A DNA stretch of 64,000 nucleotides from Aquisalinus luteolus (GCF_009712425.2 NZ_VCJR02000001.1:741001-805000), one strand, 5' to 3'. Numbered from the stretch's first letter, positions 17,537-29,077 are shown. Notes: a model not told the origin generated them from the letters alone. Numbers and translations are program-made.

Positions 17537-18412
17537 ATGAGTGACAGGACGGTACTCGGCTTTATCGGTGGCAGCGGTATTTATGCCGTGGACGAGATGG
17601 ATAATGTCGAGCTGAAAGAGGTCGATACCCCCTGGGGCAAGCCGTCAGGGCCGGTCGTCACCGGTACGCTGGCCGGTGTCAGCGTCCGGTTCCTGCCGCG
17701 CCACGGGCCGGGCCATGCGATCCCGCCATCGGAAGTCAATTACCGCGCCAATATCGCCGCGCTGAAAATGCTGGGCGCGACGGATGTCATTTCCGTCTCC
17801 GCCTGCGGATCGTTCCGGGAGGAGTTGTCGCCCGGTACCTTCGTCATCGTCGACCAGTTTATCGACCGCACCCACGCGCGGGCAAAGAGCTTTTTCGGTA
17901 CCGGCCTCGTTGCCCATGTGTCCATGGCCAAGCCGGTCTGCCCGAAGCTCGCCGATGCGCTGGAGGCCGGGTGCCGCGAACTGGATATCCCCGTGGTGCG
18001 CGGCGGAACGTACCTGGCCATGGAAGGTCCGCAATTCTCCTCCAAGGCGGAGAGCCATCTCTATCGCTCCTGGGGCTGCGATGTCATCGGCATGACCAAT
18101 ATGCCGGAGGCCAAGCTCGCCCGTGAGGCGGAGCTGCCCTATGCCAGTGTCGCCATGGTCACTGATTACGATTGCTGGCGCGACGACATCGCCGATGTGG
18201 AGGTGACGAACGTCTTGGAAATCCTGCAGCAGAATTCGCAAAAAGGCCGGGACCTGATAAAGGCTGTGGCCCCGAAGCTCGGGCCGGACCGAACACCATC
18301 GCCGCTCGGCATCGAAACCTGTCTCGACTTCGCGCTGATCACGCCGCCACATGCCCGCGACAAGGCCATGGTCGATAAGCTGAAAGCCATTGCAAGTCGT
18401 GTCCTGGGCTAG
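17537..18412 (+). CDS. mtnP: S-methyl-5'-thioadenosine phosphorylase
   Basis: Purine-nucleoside-phosphorylase family enzyme that cleaves methylthioadenosine, a by-product of polyamine and homoserine-lactone synthesis, to adenine and methylthioribose-1-phosphate for methionine salvage. Motifs FIGGSGIY, FLPRHGPGH (phosphate binding), PPSEVNYRANI, TYLAMEGPQFSSKAESHLYR and MTNMPEAKLAREAELPYA are typical. I chose ATG 17537 (AAGGGA upstream, 291 residues); a longer reading frame from 17468 would begin inside the petC terminator and has no homologous sequence. Confidence 0.94.
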   Translation: MSDRTVLGFIGGSGIYAVDEMDNVELKEVDTPWGKPSGPVVTGTLAGVSVRFLPRHGPGHAIPPSEVNYRANIAALKMLGATDVISVSACGSFREELSPGTFVIVDQFIDRTHARAKSFFGTGLVAHVSMAKPVCPKLADALEAGCRELDIPVVRGGTYLAMEGPQFSSKAESHLYRSWGCDVIGMTNMPEAKLAREAELPYASVAMVTDYDCWRDDIADVEVTNVLEILQQNSQKGRDLIKAVAPKLGPDRTPSPLGIETCLDFALITPPHARDKAMVDKLKAIASRVLG

Positions 18413-18416
18413 TTTG

Positions 18417-19001
18417 TCAGAACGGCAAAAGCTCCGGGTGCAGCAATATCGTCAGCACGATGCCGCCGATCGCGCCGCCCAGATGCGCTTCATGGGCGAC
18501 ATTGCTTTTCCGGTTCATGACGATGCGCGAATAGAGGATATAGATCACCGCGACGGCGATCGCCGGAACCGGCACGACCCCGAGGAAATACAGCATGCTG
18601 AACGGCGCGAAGGTGCAATAGGACAGGAGCACACCGGACACCGCGCCTGACGCACCGAGGGAAGAATATTGAGGCTTGTTCCAGTTGAGCATCAGCGAGA
18701 CGCCCTTGGCGGCAAGTTGCGAGCCGAAATAGACGATCAGGAAATCCGTCGTGCCCAGTTCTCGCTCCACCGCGACGCCGAACATGAACAGCACATACAT
18801 GTTGACGAGCAGGTGCAGGATCGATCCGTGCAAGAAGGATGCGGTTATGAGTCGATACCACTCGCCATTCCGGCGCAGCCGCTGGATGGAGAACAGGCAG
18901 CGGTTCAGGAATTTCTGATCCACATACAGCGCATAGAGGCTCACCACCACATTGATGGCGATGAGGATGAAAACCGCAGGCGCTGAAGTGACAAAGCCCA
19001 T
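18417..19001 (-). CDS. Rhomboid-family intramembrane serine protease
   Basis: Six-helix integral membrane protease. The catalytic Ser is in GASGAVSG (TM4), the catalytic His in AHLGGAIGG (TM6), and the oxyanion-supporting His and Asn are in FLHGSILHLLVNMY (TM2), so the active site is complete. The 194-residue size fits a minimal rhomboid with no added domain. It is convergent with mtnP (4 bases between stops) and begins 10 bases after the ychF stop, so it may be cotranscribed with ychF. The substrate is not known. Confidence 0.88.
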   Translation of the reverse strand: MGFVTSAPAVFILIAINVVVSLYALYVDQKFLNRCLFSIQRLRRNGEWYRLITASFLHGSILHLLVNMYVLFMFGVAVERELGTTDFLIVYFGSQLAAKGVSLMLNWNKPQYSSLGASGAVSGVLLSYCTFAPFSMLYFLGVVPVPAIAVAVIYILYSRIVMNRKSNVAHEAHLGGAIGGIVLTILLHPELLPF

Positions 19002-19011
19002 TCGAGTGGCT

Positions 19012-20109
19012 CTAGTTGGCGAAGCGGAAATGCATCACATCGCCGTCCTGCACGATATATTCCTTGCCTTCCAGGCGCACCTTGCCGGCTTCCTTGGCAC
19101 CTGCCTCACCATTATTGGCGACATAGTCGTCAAAGGAAATCGTCTCCGCCCGGATGAAGCCTTTCTCGAAATCGGTGTGGATCACGCCTGCCGCCTTCGG
19201 CGCTGTCGCACCGATAGGGATGGTCCAGGCGCGGGCCTCCTTCGGGCCGGCGGTGAAATAGGTCTGCAGGTGCAAAAGCTCATAGCCTGTACGGATCATC
19301 CGGTTGAGGCCGGGCTCTTCCAGCCCCAGCGTCTCTAGGTATTCCGCCTGCTCATCATCCTCCAGCTGGGCCAGTTCGGCCTCGATGCGGGCGGAGATGA
19401 TGACAGCTTTCGCGCCTTCCTCGGCGGCTTTCGCTTCGACCTGTTTCGAATAATCATTACCCGTGGCAGCGGAGTCCTCGTCGACATTGGCAACGAACAG
19501 GACAGGCTTCTGGGTCAAGAGCTGCAGGCCTTTCCATGCCTTGCGGTCGTCGGCGTCGATCTCGACCGAGCGGGCAGGGCGGCCATCGCGCAGGACTTCC
19601 AGTGCCTTCTCGACCAGCACGATGGTTGCCTTGGCATCCTTGTCCTGACCCTTGGCCTTCTTCTCCAGAGCGGGCAGGCGTTTCTCCAGGCTCTCCAGGT
19701 CGGCGAGCATCAGCTCTGTCTCGACGATCTCGAAATCCTCCAGCGGATTAATACGCCCGGCAACGTGGGTAATGTCGTCATCCTCGAAACAGCGCAGTAC
19801 ATAAGCAACGGCATCGACCTCGCGGATATTGGCGAGGAACTGGTTGCCGAGGCCTTCGCCCTGGCTCGCACCTTTCACGAGGCCGGCGATATCCACGAAT
19901 TGCATGCGCGAGGGGATAACCTCAGCGGATTTCGCGATCTCTGCCAGCTTGAACAGGCGCGGCTCGGGGATGGCGACATCGCCGACATTCGGCTCGATCG
20001 TGCAGAACGGATAGTTCTCCGCCTGCGCCGCCGCCGTCTTCGTCAGTGCGTTGAAGAGTGTCGATTTGCCGACATTGGGCAGGCCGACGATACCGCATTT
20101 AAAACCCAT
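19012..20109 (-). CDS. ychF: Redox-regulated ATPase/GTPase YchF
   Basis: OBG-family P-loop protein that hydrolyses ATP in preference to GTP and binds ribosomes; it affects oxidative-stress responses. Motifs: [15 protein letters not shown] (G1), [22 protein letters not shown] (G3), and a TGS-like C-terminal domain ([42 protein letters not shown]). At 365 residues it is full length. It is followed on the same strand by the rhomboid and preceded by pth (18 bases). Confidence 0.95.
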   Translation of the reverse strand: MGFKCGIVGLPNVGKSTLFNALTKTAAAQAENYPFCTIEPNVGDVAIPEPRLFKLAEIAKSAEVIPSRMQFVDIAGLVKGASQGEGLGNQFLANIREVDAVAYVLRCFEDDDITHVAGRINPLEDFEIVETELMLADLESLEKRLPALEKKAKGQDKDAKATIVLVEKALEVLRDGRPARSVEIDADDRKAWKGLQLLTQKPVLFVANVDEDSAATGNDYSKQVEAKAAEEGAKAVIISARIEAELAQLEDDEQAEYLETLGLEEPGLNRMIRTGYELLHLQTYFTAGPKEARAWTIPIGATAPKAAGVIHTDFEKGFIRAETISFDDYVANNGEAGAKEAGKVRLEGKEYIVQDGDVMHFRFAN

Positions 20110-20127
20110 GGTTCTTGTCCTTGCTCA

Positions 20128-20868
20128 TCATTCCGATCCGAACAGGCCCTTGAGCTTGTCAAAGGGGCTGGCCGGTTTTTGCTGTTTGTCCGCAGGCTGG
20201 GGAGAGGGCGTGCTGGCCTCAACTTCCTTGCCTGCATTGTGTGTATTTTCCTGCTTCTTTACATCGCCTGTCTTCTTCGGCGGGTTCAGGCGCAGGGCGA
20301 CCCGCGACATGAAACGGGCATCGGCATCGTTGCGCGCGCCCAAGAGGGGGGCAGCGTCGGCGCAGGCGTCGATCATCTCTTCGACCCAGTCGCTGCGCTC
20401 GGCCTTTGAGAAATCACCAAGCACATATTGCGTCACCCGGTTCTTGTCGCCCGGATGGCCGATGCCAACGCGGGCGCGGCGGAAATCCCCGCCAAGATGC
20501 GCGGTAATCGATTTCAGCCCGTTATTGCCGGCCGTGCCGCCGCCCATCTTCATACGCAGCTTGGCCGGGGCGAGATCCAGCTCGTCATGGAAGACGACGA
20601 TGTCTTCCGGCTCGATCTTGTAGAACTGGGCGGCTTCGCGCACGGCGCGGCCTGAGTCGTTGTAATAGGTCTGCGGTTTCAGGATCAGCGCCTTTACCCG
20701 CTCGCCATGACCGTCGAGCAGGCCCTCTGTGACGAGGCCGGAGAATTTCGTGCGGGCAGGGGGGAAGTTGTAACGCGTGGCAATGGCATCGGCGATCATG
20801 AAGCCGATATTGTGCCGGTTGCCCGCATATTTGTCTTCCGGATTGCCAAGCCCGACGATCAGCAGCAT
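20128..20868 (-). CDS. pth: Peptidyl-tRNA hydrolase with a Lys/Pro-rich C-terminal tail
   Basis: Cleaves peptidyl-tRNA released from stalled ribosomes. Core motifs are GLGNPEDKYAGNRHNIGFM with the catalytic His, KPQTYYNDSG, FHDELDLAPAKLRMKMGGG (catalytic Asp), and GGTAGNNGLKSI. The core ends around residue 190. A further 55 residues are polar (DVKKQENTHNAGKEVE, then Ser/Pro/Gln) and end SPFDKLKGLFGSE; this extension is absent from E. coli Pth and its role is unknown. It sits between rplY and ychF on the minus strand, as often in alphaproteobacteria. Confidence 0.94.
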   Translation of the reverse strand: MLLIVGLGNPEDKYAGNRHNIGFMIADAIATRYNFPPARTKFSGLVTEGLLDGHGERVKALILKPQTYYNDSGRAVREAAQFYKIEPEDIVVFHDELDLAPAKLRMKMGGGTAGNNGLKSITAHLGGDFRRARVGIGHPGDKNRVTQYVLGDFSKAERSDWVEEMIDACADAAPLLGARNDADARFMSRVALRLNPPKKTGDVKKQENTHNAGKEVEASTPSPQPADKQQKPASPFDKLKGLFGSE

Positions 20869-20903
20869 CGAATAAGTCCCCAGTTTCTCAGGAGGCGGAT
20901 ATC

Positions 20904-20931
20904 AAAAAAGCAGACCCTGCGGCCTGCTTTT
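20904..20931 (-). terminator. Terminator-like hairpin between rplY and pth
   Basis: Read on the minus strand, GAAAAGCAG and CTGCTTTTTT form an A/T-flanked stem around a 10-base loop, ending in T6. It lies about 50 bases after rplY and 36 before pth, so it may only attenuate pth transcription. Confidence 0.55.
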
Positions 20932-20982
20932 CTGTGTTCGGTCATTTCTGGCCTCAAGGCAAGGGAAGGGACAGGCAAAGGC

Positions 20983-21654
20983 CTATTCTTCCTTGTCGCC
21001 TTCTTCCTCTTCGCCAACAACGGCGACTTCGTCAGCGGCGACGGCCTCTTCCTCGTCCTCATCTGCTTGCGAACGCATGGCGGACGGGGCGGAGATGGTG
21101 GCGATCGTGAAGTCACGGTCGGTGATCGTCAGCTCGACGCCTTTCGGCAGCGTGACGGCGGAAATGTGGATCGAATCGCCGACCTGATAATCACCAGCGG
21201 CAAGATCAGCTTCCAGTGCTTCCGGAATGGCGGTTGCCGGGGCGATAACCTCGACCATGTGACGGACGATGTTGAGCACGCCGCCTTCTTTAAGGCCCGG
21301 GCAGTCTTCCTGGTTGAGGAAGTGCATCGGTACTTCGACGTTGATCCGGGTCTTCTCGGAGACGCGCATCAGGTCGACATGCAGCGGCAGGTCTTTTACC
21401 GGATCGACCTGGATCGCACGGCCGATAACGGACTGTTCCTCGCCGTCGACAACGATCTTGGACAGGACGGAGATCAGCTTGCCTGTGTTGTAGGCTTTCA
21501 GCACTTCGTTATAGCGCAGCTTGATGTTTGCCGGCTCCATGTCGCCACCATACAGGATCGCAGGTACCCAGCCATCACGGCGAACGGCCCGCGAGCCACC
21601 GGTGCCAGCACGCTGGCGCAATTCACAAGTCAATACAGCTACTTCGTCAGACAT
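20983..21654 (-). CDS. rplY: 50S ribosomal protein L25 (general stress protein CTC form)
   Basis: 5S-rRNA binding ribosomal protein. Residues about 7-95 are the L25 domain (LRQRAGTGGSRAVRRDGWVPAILYGG), residues about 100-185 the TL5/CTC C-terminal beta domain (VPMHFLNQEDCPGLKEGGVLN). A very acidic tail of about 30 residues (DEDEEEAVAADE...EEEEGDKEE) ends the protein, which is common in alphaproteobacteria. I chose ATG 21652-21654; the open frame continues upstream to 21963 but the extra 103 residues are not ribosomal and overlap the next gene. Confidence 0.95.
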   Translation of the reverse strand: MSDEVAVLTCELRQRAGTGGSRAVRRDGWVPAILYGGDMEPANIKLRYNEVLKAYNTGKLISVLSKIVVDGEEQSVIGRAIQVDPVKDLPLHVDLMRVSEKTRINVEVPMHFLNQEDCPGLKEGGVLNIVRHMVEVIAPATAIPEALEADLAAGDYQVGDSIHISAVTLPKGVELTITDRDFTIATISAPSAMRSQADEDEEEAVAADEVAVVGEEEEGDKEE

Positions 21655-21690
21655 TGGTCTAATCCTTCTGAAACGCCCTCCGTACCAGAA

Positions 21691-21713
21691 ACAAAGCCGC
21701 CCGTCTGGGCGGC
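21691..21713 (-). terminator. Terminator-like hairpin upstream of rplY
   Basis: GCCGCCC (21696-21702) and GGGCGGC (21707-21713) form a perfect 7-bp GC stem with a 4-base loop. Read on the minus strand it is followed by TTTGTTT. It probably ends the transcript of the gene at 21827-22819. Confidence 0.6.
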
Positions 21714-21826
21714 CACTTTCCGTTCGCGGCAGGCAAGAAATAAATCGAGCGCGGTCTATACACGCGAGCCGTCCTGATGGCAACACTCCAAACGACAGGA
21801 ATCCGCCGCAGGACGGGCTTTTGGCG

Positions 21827-22819
21827 CTATGGCTGTGGCACAGGCCCCGATGCCTGTTGGGCCTGCTGTTGTGGCTGCACGCGGGCTGCCTGGATCTGGC
21901 GGTTGATGGCAGCGCGCAGGGCTTCCGCCTCGTCCTCGCGGCCGAGATGCCTGAGGCTGGCAATCTGTTCTGAATAGGCGGTCGAGAGCATCAGGTAGAT
22001 CTGCGGATCTTCGGTTTCTTCTGGTCCTGTCAGCGTCTCGTTGAAAGCGGCAAGCGCCTGCTCATAATCCTGCTGGGCGAAGTTGATCCTGGCATAGAGC
22101 AGCCGGCCAGCCCTGTCCTGAAGCAGCTGGTTCCGGTCAGGGGCGGCATTTGCCTGGTTAGCCGGGGTCTCGTCCGGCGCTGCGGTGCGCTTCTCCAGCA
22201 TTTCCTCAGCCCTGATAAGGAGATCGCTCGACGGGCCGGCATCCGGATTTTCAAGCCATTTGGTGAACAGGGCATCGGCAAGGCTCAGGCGTGCGCCTCT
22301 GGTTTCGGCATGATCGGCGTCGAGAATACGTGAGCGGGTATCGACGATTTCTTCCAGGATCGTGACGGCCTCATCGGTGCTGCCGGTACGCTTGTTGCTG
22401 ATCTTCAGGTTCGCAAGGTCATGCAGGATCAGGGCGGTCTCGCGGTGATTGTCGCCATAGGTCACCCGCGCGCCTGCCGCCGCCTCCTGCATATAGCGCT
22501 CGGCCAGATCATTGCGGGCCTGTGCGGCGAGCATGATCGAGGCATCTGACAGCGCCTGTATATGCTGGGGGGAGTTCTCGCCATACTCATCAGCGATGAC
22601 CTGCAGGCTCTCGTCGATCTGCGGCACGACATTGTCACTCATGGTCGTGGCGAGGCTCTCACGGTGGCGGTCCATGATGCTGGTTATTTCCGGCGTTGCC
22701 ACCGCCAGCTGGTCGCGGGGGATGGGCGGCGTGAAGCCTCCATCCACTTTCAGCGCCCAGACCGAATAGCCGCAAAAGGCGACCATCAGCAAAACGAGCA
22801 GGTTGGTAAAGAAACGCAT
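21827..22819 (-). CDS. Membrane-anchored tetratricopeptide-like protein of unknown function
   Basis: Residues 4-22 are an N-terminal hydrophobic anchor or signal. Residues about 60-290 are made of helical pairs with TPR spacing (for example NDLAERYMQEAAAGARVTYG, EETEDPQIYLMLSTAYSEQI and the YEQALAAFNETL unit). A Gln/Pro tail ends the protein. It resembles periplasmic or exported TPR scaffolds whose partners are not known. It stands alone on the minus strand between the lipocalin and rplY. Confidence 0.65.
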   Translation of the reverse strand: MRFFTNLLVLLMVAFCGYSVWALKVDGGFTPPIPRDQLAVATPEITSIMDRHRESLATTMSDNVVPQIDESLQVIADEYGENSPQHIQALSDASIMLAAQARNDLAERYMQEAAAGARVTYGDNHRETALILHDLANLKISNKRTGSTDEAVTILEEIVDTRSRILDADHAETRGARLSLADALFTKWLENPDAGPSSDLLIRAEEMLEKRTAAPDETPANQANAAPDRNQLLQDRAGRLLYARINFAQQDYEQALAAFNETLTGPEETEDPQIYLMLSTAYSEQIASLRHLGREDEAEALRAAINRQIQAARVQPQQQAQQASGPVPQP

Positions 22820-22905
22820 GTGCCCACATCCCTGTCGCGGGCCGGTGATCTACCCCTTCGGCCCGATAATGCATTTCACAGCAAGGATGAGGCCAGATCA
22901 AGAAT

Positions 22906-23475
22906 TTAGAATAGCTCGCGCCGGCCAAGTGGCTGCTCCGTCATGCGCAGGGCTGACGTATCATAGCCGCGCTGACTGGCCGCGTTGCGCATTTCCTCCA
23001 GCTTTTCCGGGGTTATCTGGGGCGACCTGGCGAGGATCCACAGATAGCGCCCGTCCGGAGAGCCGACGAGGACAGTCTCGTATTCGGGGTCGAGATAGAG
23101 GATCCAGTAATCGCCGGAGGCAAACGGCACCCAGGCCGGCGCGAATTTCACTTTCAGTTTCGAATTCGAGCTTTCGTCAACAACCCGGGCGACTCCCTCG
23201 GCGATGTCTACCGGTCCATCGACCGAGCCCTGGCGGCAGGTATTGGTGACGCTGACCTTGCCATCCTCGCGCAAGGCGTACTCGGCAGTCACGCCCTCGC
23301 AGCCTTCCTCGAAGGAATTGGGGTAGCGGGCGATCTCGTACCACAGGCCTTCATACCGGGTCAGGTCGACCGAGGCTTCGGTCTGTGGCGGCGTATCTCC
23401 GGCGCGATTGACGGGGGGGCGGCTGCAGGCCGCCAGCAGGGCCGTCGCGGCCAGAAACAGGATGAAGGTGCGCAT
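22906..23475 (-). CDS. blc: Outer-membrane lipocalin (Blc-like lipoprotein)
   Basis: Bacterial lipocalin that binds hydrophobic ligands in the envelope. A lipoprotein signal peptide ends in LLAAC (Cys17). The family signature YEGLWYEIARYPNSFEEGC (Gly-x-Trp) is present, followed by VTAEYALREDGKVSVTNTC and the DYWILYLDPEYETVLVGSPDGRYLWILAR strands. I chose the start at 23473-23475, which has AAAGGAG upstream; a longer frame to 23679 would add a non-signal sequence. It is divergent from clpP across a 268-base gap. Confidence 0.9.
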   Translation of the reverse strand: MRTFILFLAATALLAACSRPPVNRAGDTPPQTEASVDLTRYEGLWYEIARYPNSFEEGCEGVTAEYALREDGKVSVTNTCRQGSVDGPVDIAEGVARVVDESSNSKLKVKFAPAWVPFASGDYWILYLDPEYETVLVGSPDGRYLWILARSPQITPEKLEEMRNAASQRGYDTSALRMTEQPLGRRELF

Positions 23476-23570
23476 TGCGGCGTCTCCTTTTGCACATAAG
23501 GGAAATAGGGTTTGCCGCGTTTGCGTCGAGGCCGTACACCGCACTACTGCTAATGCTTTACAATAGCGGG

Positions 23571-23599
23571 GTTGAGACTGTGTCCAAAGCCGCTTATTT
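23571..23599 (+). promoter_or_regulatory. Candidate sigma-32 (RpoH) promoter of clpP
   Basis: GTTG (23571-23574), 18 bases, then CTTATTT (23593-23599) fits the alphaproteobacterial heat-shock consensus CTTG-N17-18-CYTATNT with one mismatch in the -35. It lies about 145 bases before clpP. clpP is a known RpoH target in this class, so the assignment is reasonable but not tested. The gap 23476-23743 shows nothing else I can identify apart from a TTAACC half-site near 23667. Confidence 0.45.
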
Positions 23600-23743
23600 C
23601 TGTGGAAAGTCTCATTGCGGGAGCTTGGGCAAGCTGGCCAGGTGTTGGCAGGACGTTTGCAAAGCCTTAACCAACGCATCTCGATAAAGACAGATCATTT
23701 CTAAAAAGCCGCTATCCTGCGGTCATATTTCCGGAGCCTACCG

Positions 23744-24373
23744 ATGAAAGACCCTCATGACATTTACATGAACACGCTCGTGCCGATGGTGGTGGAGCAA
23801 ACCAGCCGCGGGGAGCGGTCATACGATATCTATTCGCGGCTCCTGAAGGAAAACATCATCTTCCTGTCCGGTCCGGTGCATGACCAGGTCTCGACCCTGA
23901 TCGTGGCGCAGCTGCTGTTCCTTGAGGCCGAGAACCCGAAGAAAGAGATCAATTTCTACATCAACTCGCCGGGTGGCTCGGTCACGGCAGCGCTCGCCAT
24001 GTATGACACCATGCGGTACATCCGCCCGGCTGTGTCCACAATGTGTATCGGCCTTGCGGCGTCTGCTGGTTCACTCCTTCTGTGTGCCGGGGCGAAGGAC
24101 ATGCGTTTCTCGCTGCCGAACAGCCGCATCATGGTCCACCAGCCATCAGCCGGTTTCCAGGGCCAGGCCTCCGATATCGAGCGTCACGCCAAGGATATCC
24201 TCGAGACCAAACGCCGCCTGAACGAAATTTATGTGGAACATACCGGTCAGGACTACGAAACTATTGAACGCACGCTCGACCGTGACCACTTCATGACCCC
24301 GCAGGAGGCCAAGGATTTCGGCCTGATCGACAAGGTCATCGACCGGCGCGAGCAGCCCGCAACCAGCGAGTAG
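23744..24373 (+). CDS. clpP: ATP-dependent Clp protease proteolytic subunit
   Basis: Tetradecameric serine protease that degrades proteins unfolded by ClpX or ClpA. The catalytic triad is Ser107 (GLAASAGS), His132 (MVHQPSAGF) and Asp181 (RDHFM). The usual family motif GQAASMGS reads GLAASAGS here, a mild change next to the nucleophile. The length is 209 residues. The trigger-factor gene tig, often directly upstream in alphaproteobacteria, is not next to it here. It heads the clpP-clpX-lon cluster. Confidence 0.96.
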   Translation: MKDPHDIYMNTLVPMVVEQTSRGERSYDIYSRLLKENIIFLSGPVHDQVSTLIVAQLLFLEAENPKKEINFYINSPGGSVTAALAMYDTMRYIRPAVSTMCIGLAASAGSLLLCAGAKDMRFSLPNSRIMVHQPSAGFQGQASDIERHAKDILETKRRLNEIYVEHTGQDYETIERTLDRDHFMTPQEAKDFGLIDKVIDRREQPATSE

Positions 24374-24387
24374 GCGGGAAAAGGCGA

Positions 24388-24430
24388 AAAATGGCGGGTT
24401 GGGTCCAGTGTGACAAAATCCCGCCGTTTT
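24388..24430 (+). terminator. Possible terminator after clpP
   Basis: AAAATGGCGGG (24388-24398) and CCCGCCGTTTT (24420-24430) can form an 11-bp stem with one G-U pair and a 21-base loop, ending in T4. The large loop makes it weaker than typical terminators. The gap to clpX is 175 bases, so clpX may have its own promoter. Confidence 0.45.
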
Positions 24431-24548
24431 AAACCTTATGTTGATGAGTAAGATTGAAAATAGCTGGTACGTATTGCGTGAGTGGCACTAATCATGCAGA
24501 TTTTGTGACACTGACCAGATTCTAGAAAGACCGGCAAAGGAGTAGCCT

Positions 24549-25841
24549 GTGAGCAAAGTTGGCGGCAAAAATTCCGGCGGAAGCGGCGACAACAAGAACA
24601 CCCTGTATTGCTCGTTCTGCGGGAAAAGCCAGCATGAGGTCCGTAAACTCATCGCCGGCCCGACAGTCTTCATCTGCGATGAATGCGTCGAGCTCTGCAT
24701 GGATATCATCCGGGAGGAGTCGAAATCCTCGCTGGTCAAGTCCGGTGACGGCGTGCCGTCCCCGCAGCATATCCACAACGTCCTCGACGACTATGTGATC
24801 GGCCAGGCCCATGCCAAGCGCGTGCTCGCCGTTGCCGTGCACAACCACTACAAGCGCCTGAACCACGCCACCAAGAACAATGACGTGGAACTGGCCAAGT
24901 CGAACATCATGCTGGTCGGTCCGACCGGCTCGGGCAAGACGCTGCTGGCCCAGACGCTGGCACGCATTCTCGATGTGCCGTTCACCATGGCCGATGCGAC
25001 GACCCTGACCGAAGCAGGTTATGTCGGCGAGGATGTCGAGAACATCGTCCTGAAGCTGCTGCAGTCTGCCGACTACAATGTCGAGCGGGCACAGCGCGGC
25101 ATCGTCTATATCGACGAGATCGACAAGATTTCCCGCAAGTCAGACAACCCGTCCATCACCCGTGACGTATCGGGCGAGGGCGTGCAGCAGGCGCTGCTGA
25201 AGATCATGGAAGGCACCGTTGCCTCCGTGCCGCCGCAGGGCGGGCGCAAGCATCCGCAGCAGGAATTCCTGCAGGTCGACACGACCAACATCCTGTTCAT
25301 CGTCGGCGGCGCCTTTGCCGGCCTCGACAAGGTGATCGCAGGCCGCGGGGCAGGGGCCTCTATCGGTTTCGGTGCCCAGGTTAAGGAAGTCGACGAACGC
25401 CGCATTGGCGCGATCCTGCGCGAAGTCGAGCCGGAAGACCTCTTGAAATTCGGCCTGATCCCGGAATTCGTCGGTCGCCTGCCGGTCATCGCGACGCTGG
25501 AAGACCTCGATGAGGATGCCCTGATCAAGATCCTGACCTCGCCGAAAAACGCGCTGGTCAAGCAGTATCAGCGCCTGTTCGAGATGGAAGACGTCAAGCT
25601 CGCCTTTTCCGACGATGCCCTGAAGGCGATCGCCAAACGCGCGATCGCCCGCAAGACCGGGGCGCGCGGCCTGCGCTCGATCATGGAGGGCATCCTGCTC
25701 GATACCATGTTCGACCTGCCGACCCTGGAAGGCGTGGAAGAGGTGGTTATCAATGGCGAGGTCGTTGCCGGCAATGCCCAGCCGCTTTACATCTATTCCA
25801 AGAATTCCCGCGACTCCAAGGAGGTCGACGCTTCGGCGTAA
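24549..25841 (+). CDS. clpX: ATP-dependent Clp protease ATP-binding subunit ClpX
   Basis: Hexameric AAA+ unfoldase that recognises tagged substrates and feeds ClpP. The N-terminal zinc-binding domain has CSFCG and CDECVELC (four Cys). Walker [16 protein letters not shown] and Walker [11 protein letters not shown] are present, as are the pore loop GYVGEDV, the RKH loop [10 protein letters not shown], and the ClpP-binding tripeptide IGF (in [10 protein letters not shown]). The start is a GTG with AAAGGAG upstream. 430 residues is full length. Confidence 0.97.
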   Translation: MSKVGGKNSGGSGDNKNTLYCSFCGKSQHEVRKLIAGPTVFICDECVELCMDIIREESKSSLVKSGDGVPSPQHIHNVLDDYVIGQAHAKRVLAVAVHNHYKRLNHATKNNDVELAKSNIMLVGPTGSGKTLLAQTLARILDVPFTMADATTLTEAGYVGEDVENIVLKLLQSADYNVERAQRGIVYIDEIDKISRKSDNPSITRDVSGEGVQQALLKIMEGTVASVPPQGGRKHPQQEFLQVDTTNILFIVGGAFAGLDKVIAGRGAGASIGFGAQVKEVDERRIGAILREVEPEDLLKFGLIPEFVGRLPVIATLEDLDEDALIKILTSPKNALVKQYQRLFEMEDVKLAFSDDALKAIAKRAIARKTGARGLRSIMEGILLDTMFDLPTLEGVEEVVINGEVVAGNAQPLYIYSKNSRDSKEVDASA

Positions 25842-25867
25842 GCTTTCTTCGCAGAAAACAATCAGCG

Positions 25868-25893
25868 AGGCCGGGCTTTATGCCCGGCCTTTT
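25868..25893 (+). terminator. Rho-independent terminator of clpX
   Basis: AGGCCGGGC (25868-25876) and GCCCGGCCT (25882-25890) make a perfect 9-bp stem with the 5-base loop TTTAT and a T4 tail. It lies 27 bases after the clpX stop. Confidence 0.9.
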
Positions 25894-25954
25894 GCTTATG
25901 GGTCCGATGCGGGTAACAAATTCGTTTGCGAGCACACTGACAGCAGCCGCGGTT

Positions 25955-25982
25955 CTTGAAATGTGCCCACCAGTCGCCATTT
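25955..25982 (+). promoter_or_regulatory. Candidate sigma-32 (RpoH) heat-shock promoter of lon
   Basis: CTTGAAA (25955-25961) is a perfect sigma-32 -35. After 13 bases, CGCCATTT (25975-25982) matches CCCCATNT at all but one position. The predicted start is about 160 bases before lon. Lon is a classic RpoH target. The 309-base gap between clpX and lon (25842-26150) contains only the clpX terminator, this promoter and the ribosome site AAGGAG near 26141. Confidence 0.65.
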
Positions 25983-26150
25983 CCTTTATAGTCAAACCGC
26001 AAGCGTGCCATTTCAGCCACTCACGGCTGGTTTCCCGGCATAATGTTTCCACATAATGTAGAAATACCGTTTGCAAGCGGTGCGACGCTTAGCACACTGC
26101 CGGTAGCGCTTCGATGAAGGCCCGGCACCGACTGCCGTAAGGAGTAATTC

Positions 26151-28553
<2,403 letters not shown>

Positions 28554-28572
28554 GCACTATCAGTGAACATGG

Positions 28573-28601
28573 AAACCGGCCCTTCGGGGCTGGTTTTCTT
28601 T
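28573..28601 (+). terminator. Rho-independent terminator of lon
   Basis: AAACCGGCCC (28573-28582), the tetraloop TTCG, and GGGCTGGTTT (28587-28596) form a 10-bp stem with one G-U pair, followed by TCTTTT. The stable UUCG-type loop and tail make it a typical terminator, 19 bases after the stop. Confidence 0.9.
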
Positions 28602-28669
28602 TGCCCATCATGAACTGCGCCAATCGGCTCCCTTGCCGTGCGCGTCCGCTTCCTCTATGGCCTGAAAAC

Positions 28670-29002
28670 ATGAGCCAGAGCGTATCCGACACCCCGACAC
28701 AGCCCCTCAATCCGGAAGACTGCCAGACCATGGAAGAGGTCAGGGCAGGGGTCGATGCGCTCGACCGCGAACTGGTCGCGATGCTCGTCCGTCGGCAGGG
28801 GTATATGGAGGCTGCGGCCCGCATAAAGCCCACGATTGACGACGTCCGGGTGCCCTGGCGGATCGAGGATGTGGTGACCAAAGTGCTCGCAGAAGCCCGG
28901 ATTCTGGGGCTTTCAGAACGAATCGCAGAGCCTGTTTGGCGCGTTTTGATCGAACAATGCATCGAACACGAGGAAAAAGCCTGGCGTACCCACCGCGCAT
29001 AG
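28670..29002 (+). CDS. AroQ-type chorismate mutase
   Basis: Small helical enzyme converting chorismate to prephenate (PF01817), the branch to Phe and Tyr. The sequence MEEVRAGVDALDRELVAMLVRRQGYMEAAARIK is the first long helix with the catalytic Arg and Lys. VPWRIEDVVTKVLAEARILGLS and PVWRVLIEQCIEHEE are helices 2 and 3. It is 110 residues from ATG 28670; an in-frame ATG at 28610 overlaps the end of the lon terminator region and would add 20 residues with no helix-bundle character. No strong Shine-Dalgarno is visible. An isochorismate-pyruvate lyase activity cannot be excluded. Its place between lon and hup is unusual. Confidence 0.8.
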   Translation: MSQSVSDTPTQPLNPEDCQTMEEVRAGVDALDRELVAMLVRRQGYMEAAARIKPTIDDVRVPWRIEDVVTKVLAEARILGLSERIAEPVWRVLIEQCIEHEEKAWRTHRA

Positions 29003-29077
29003 GGCTTTATTTATCCAGTAAAAGCAAGGAACTAGCCTGAAACCCGCATGAATGCTGCGTTGCAGGATGTTCAGCAT

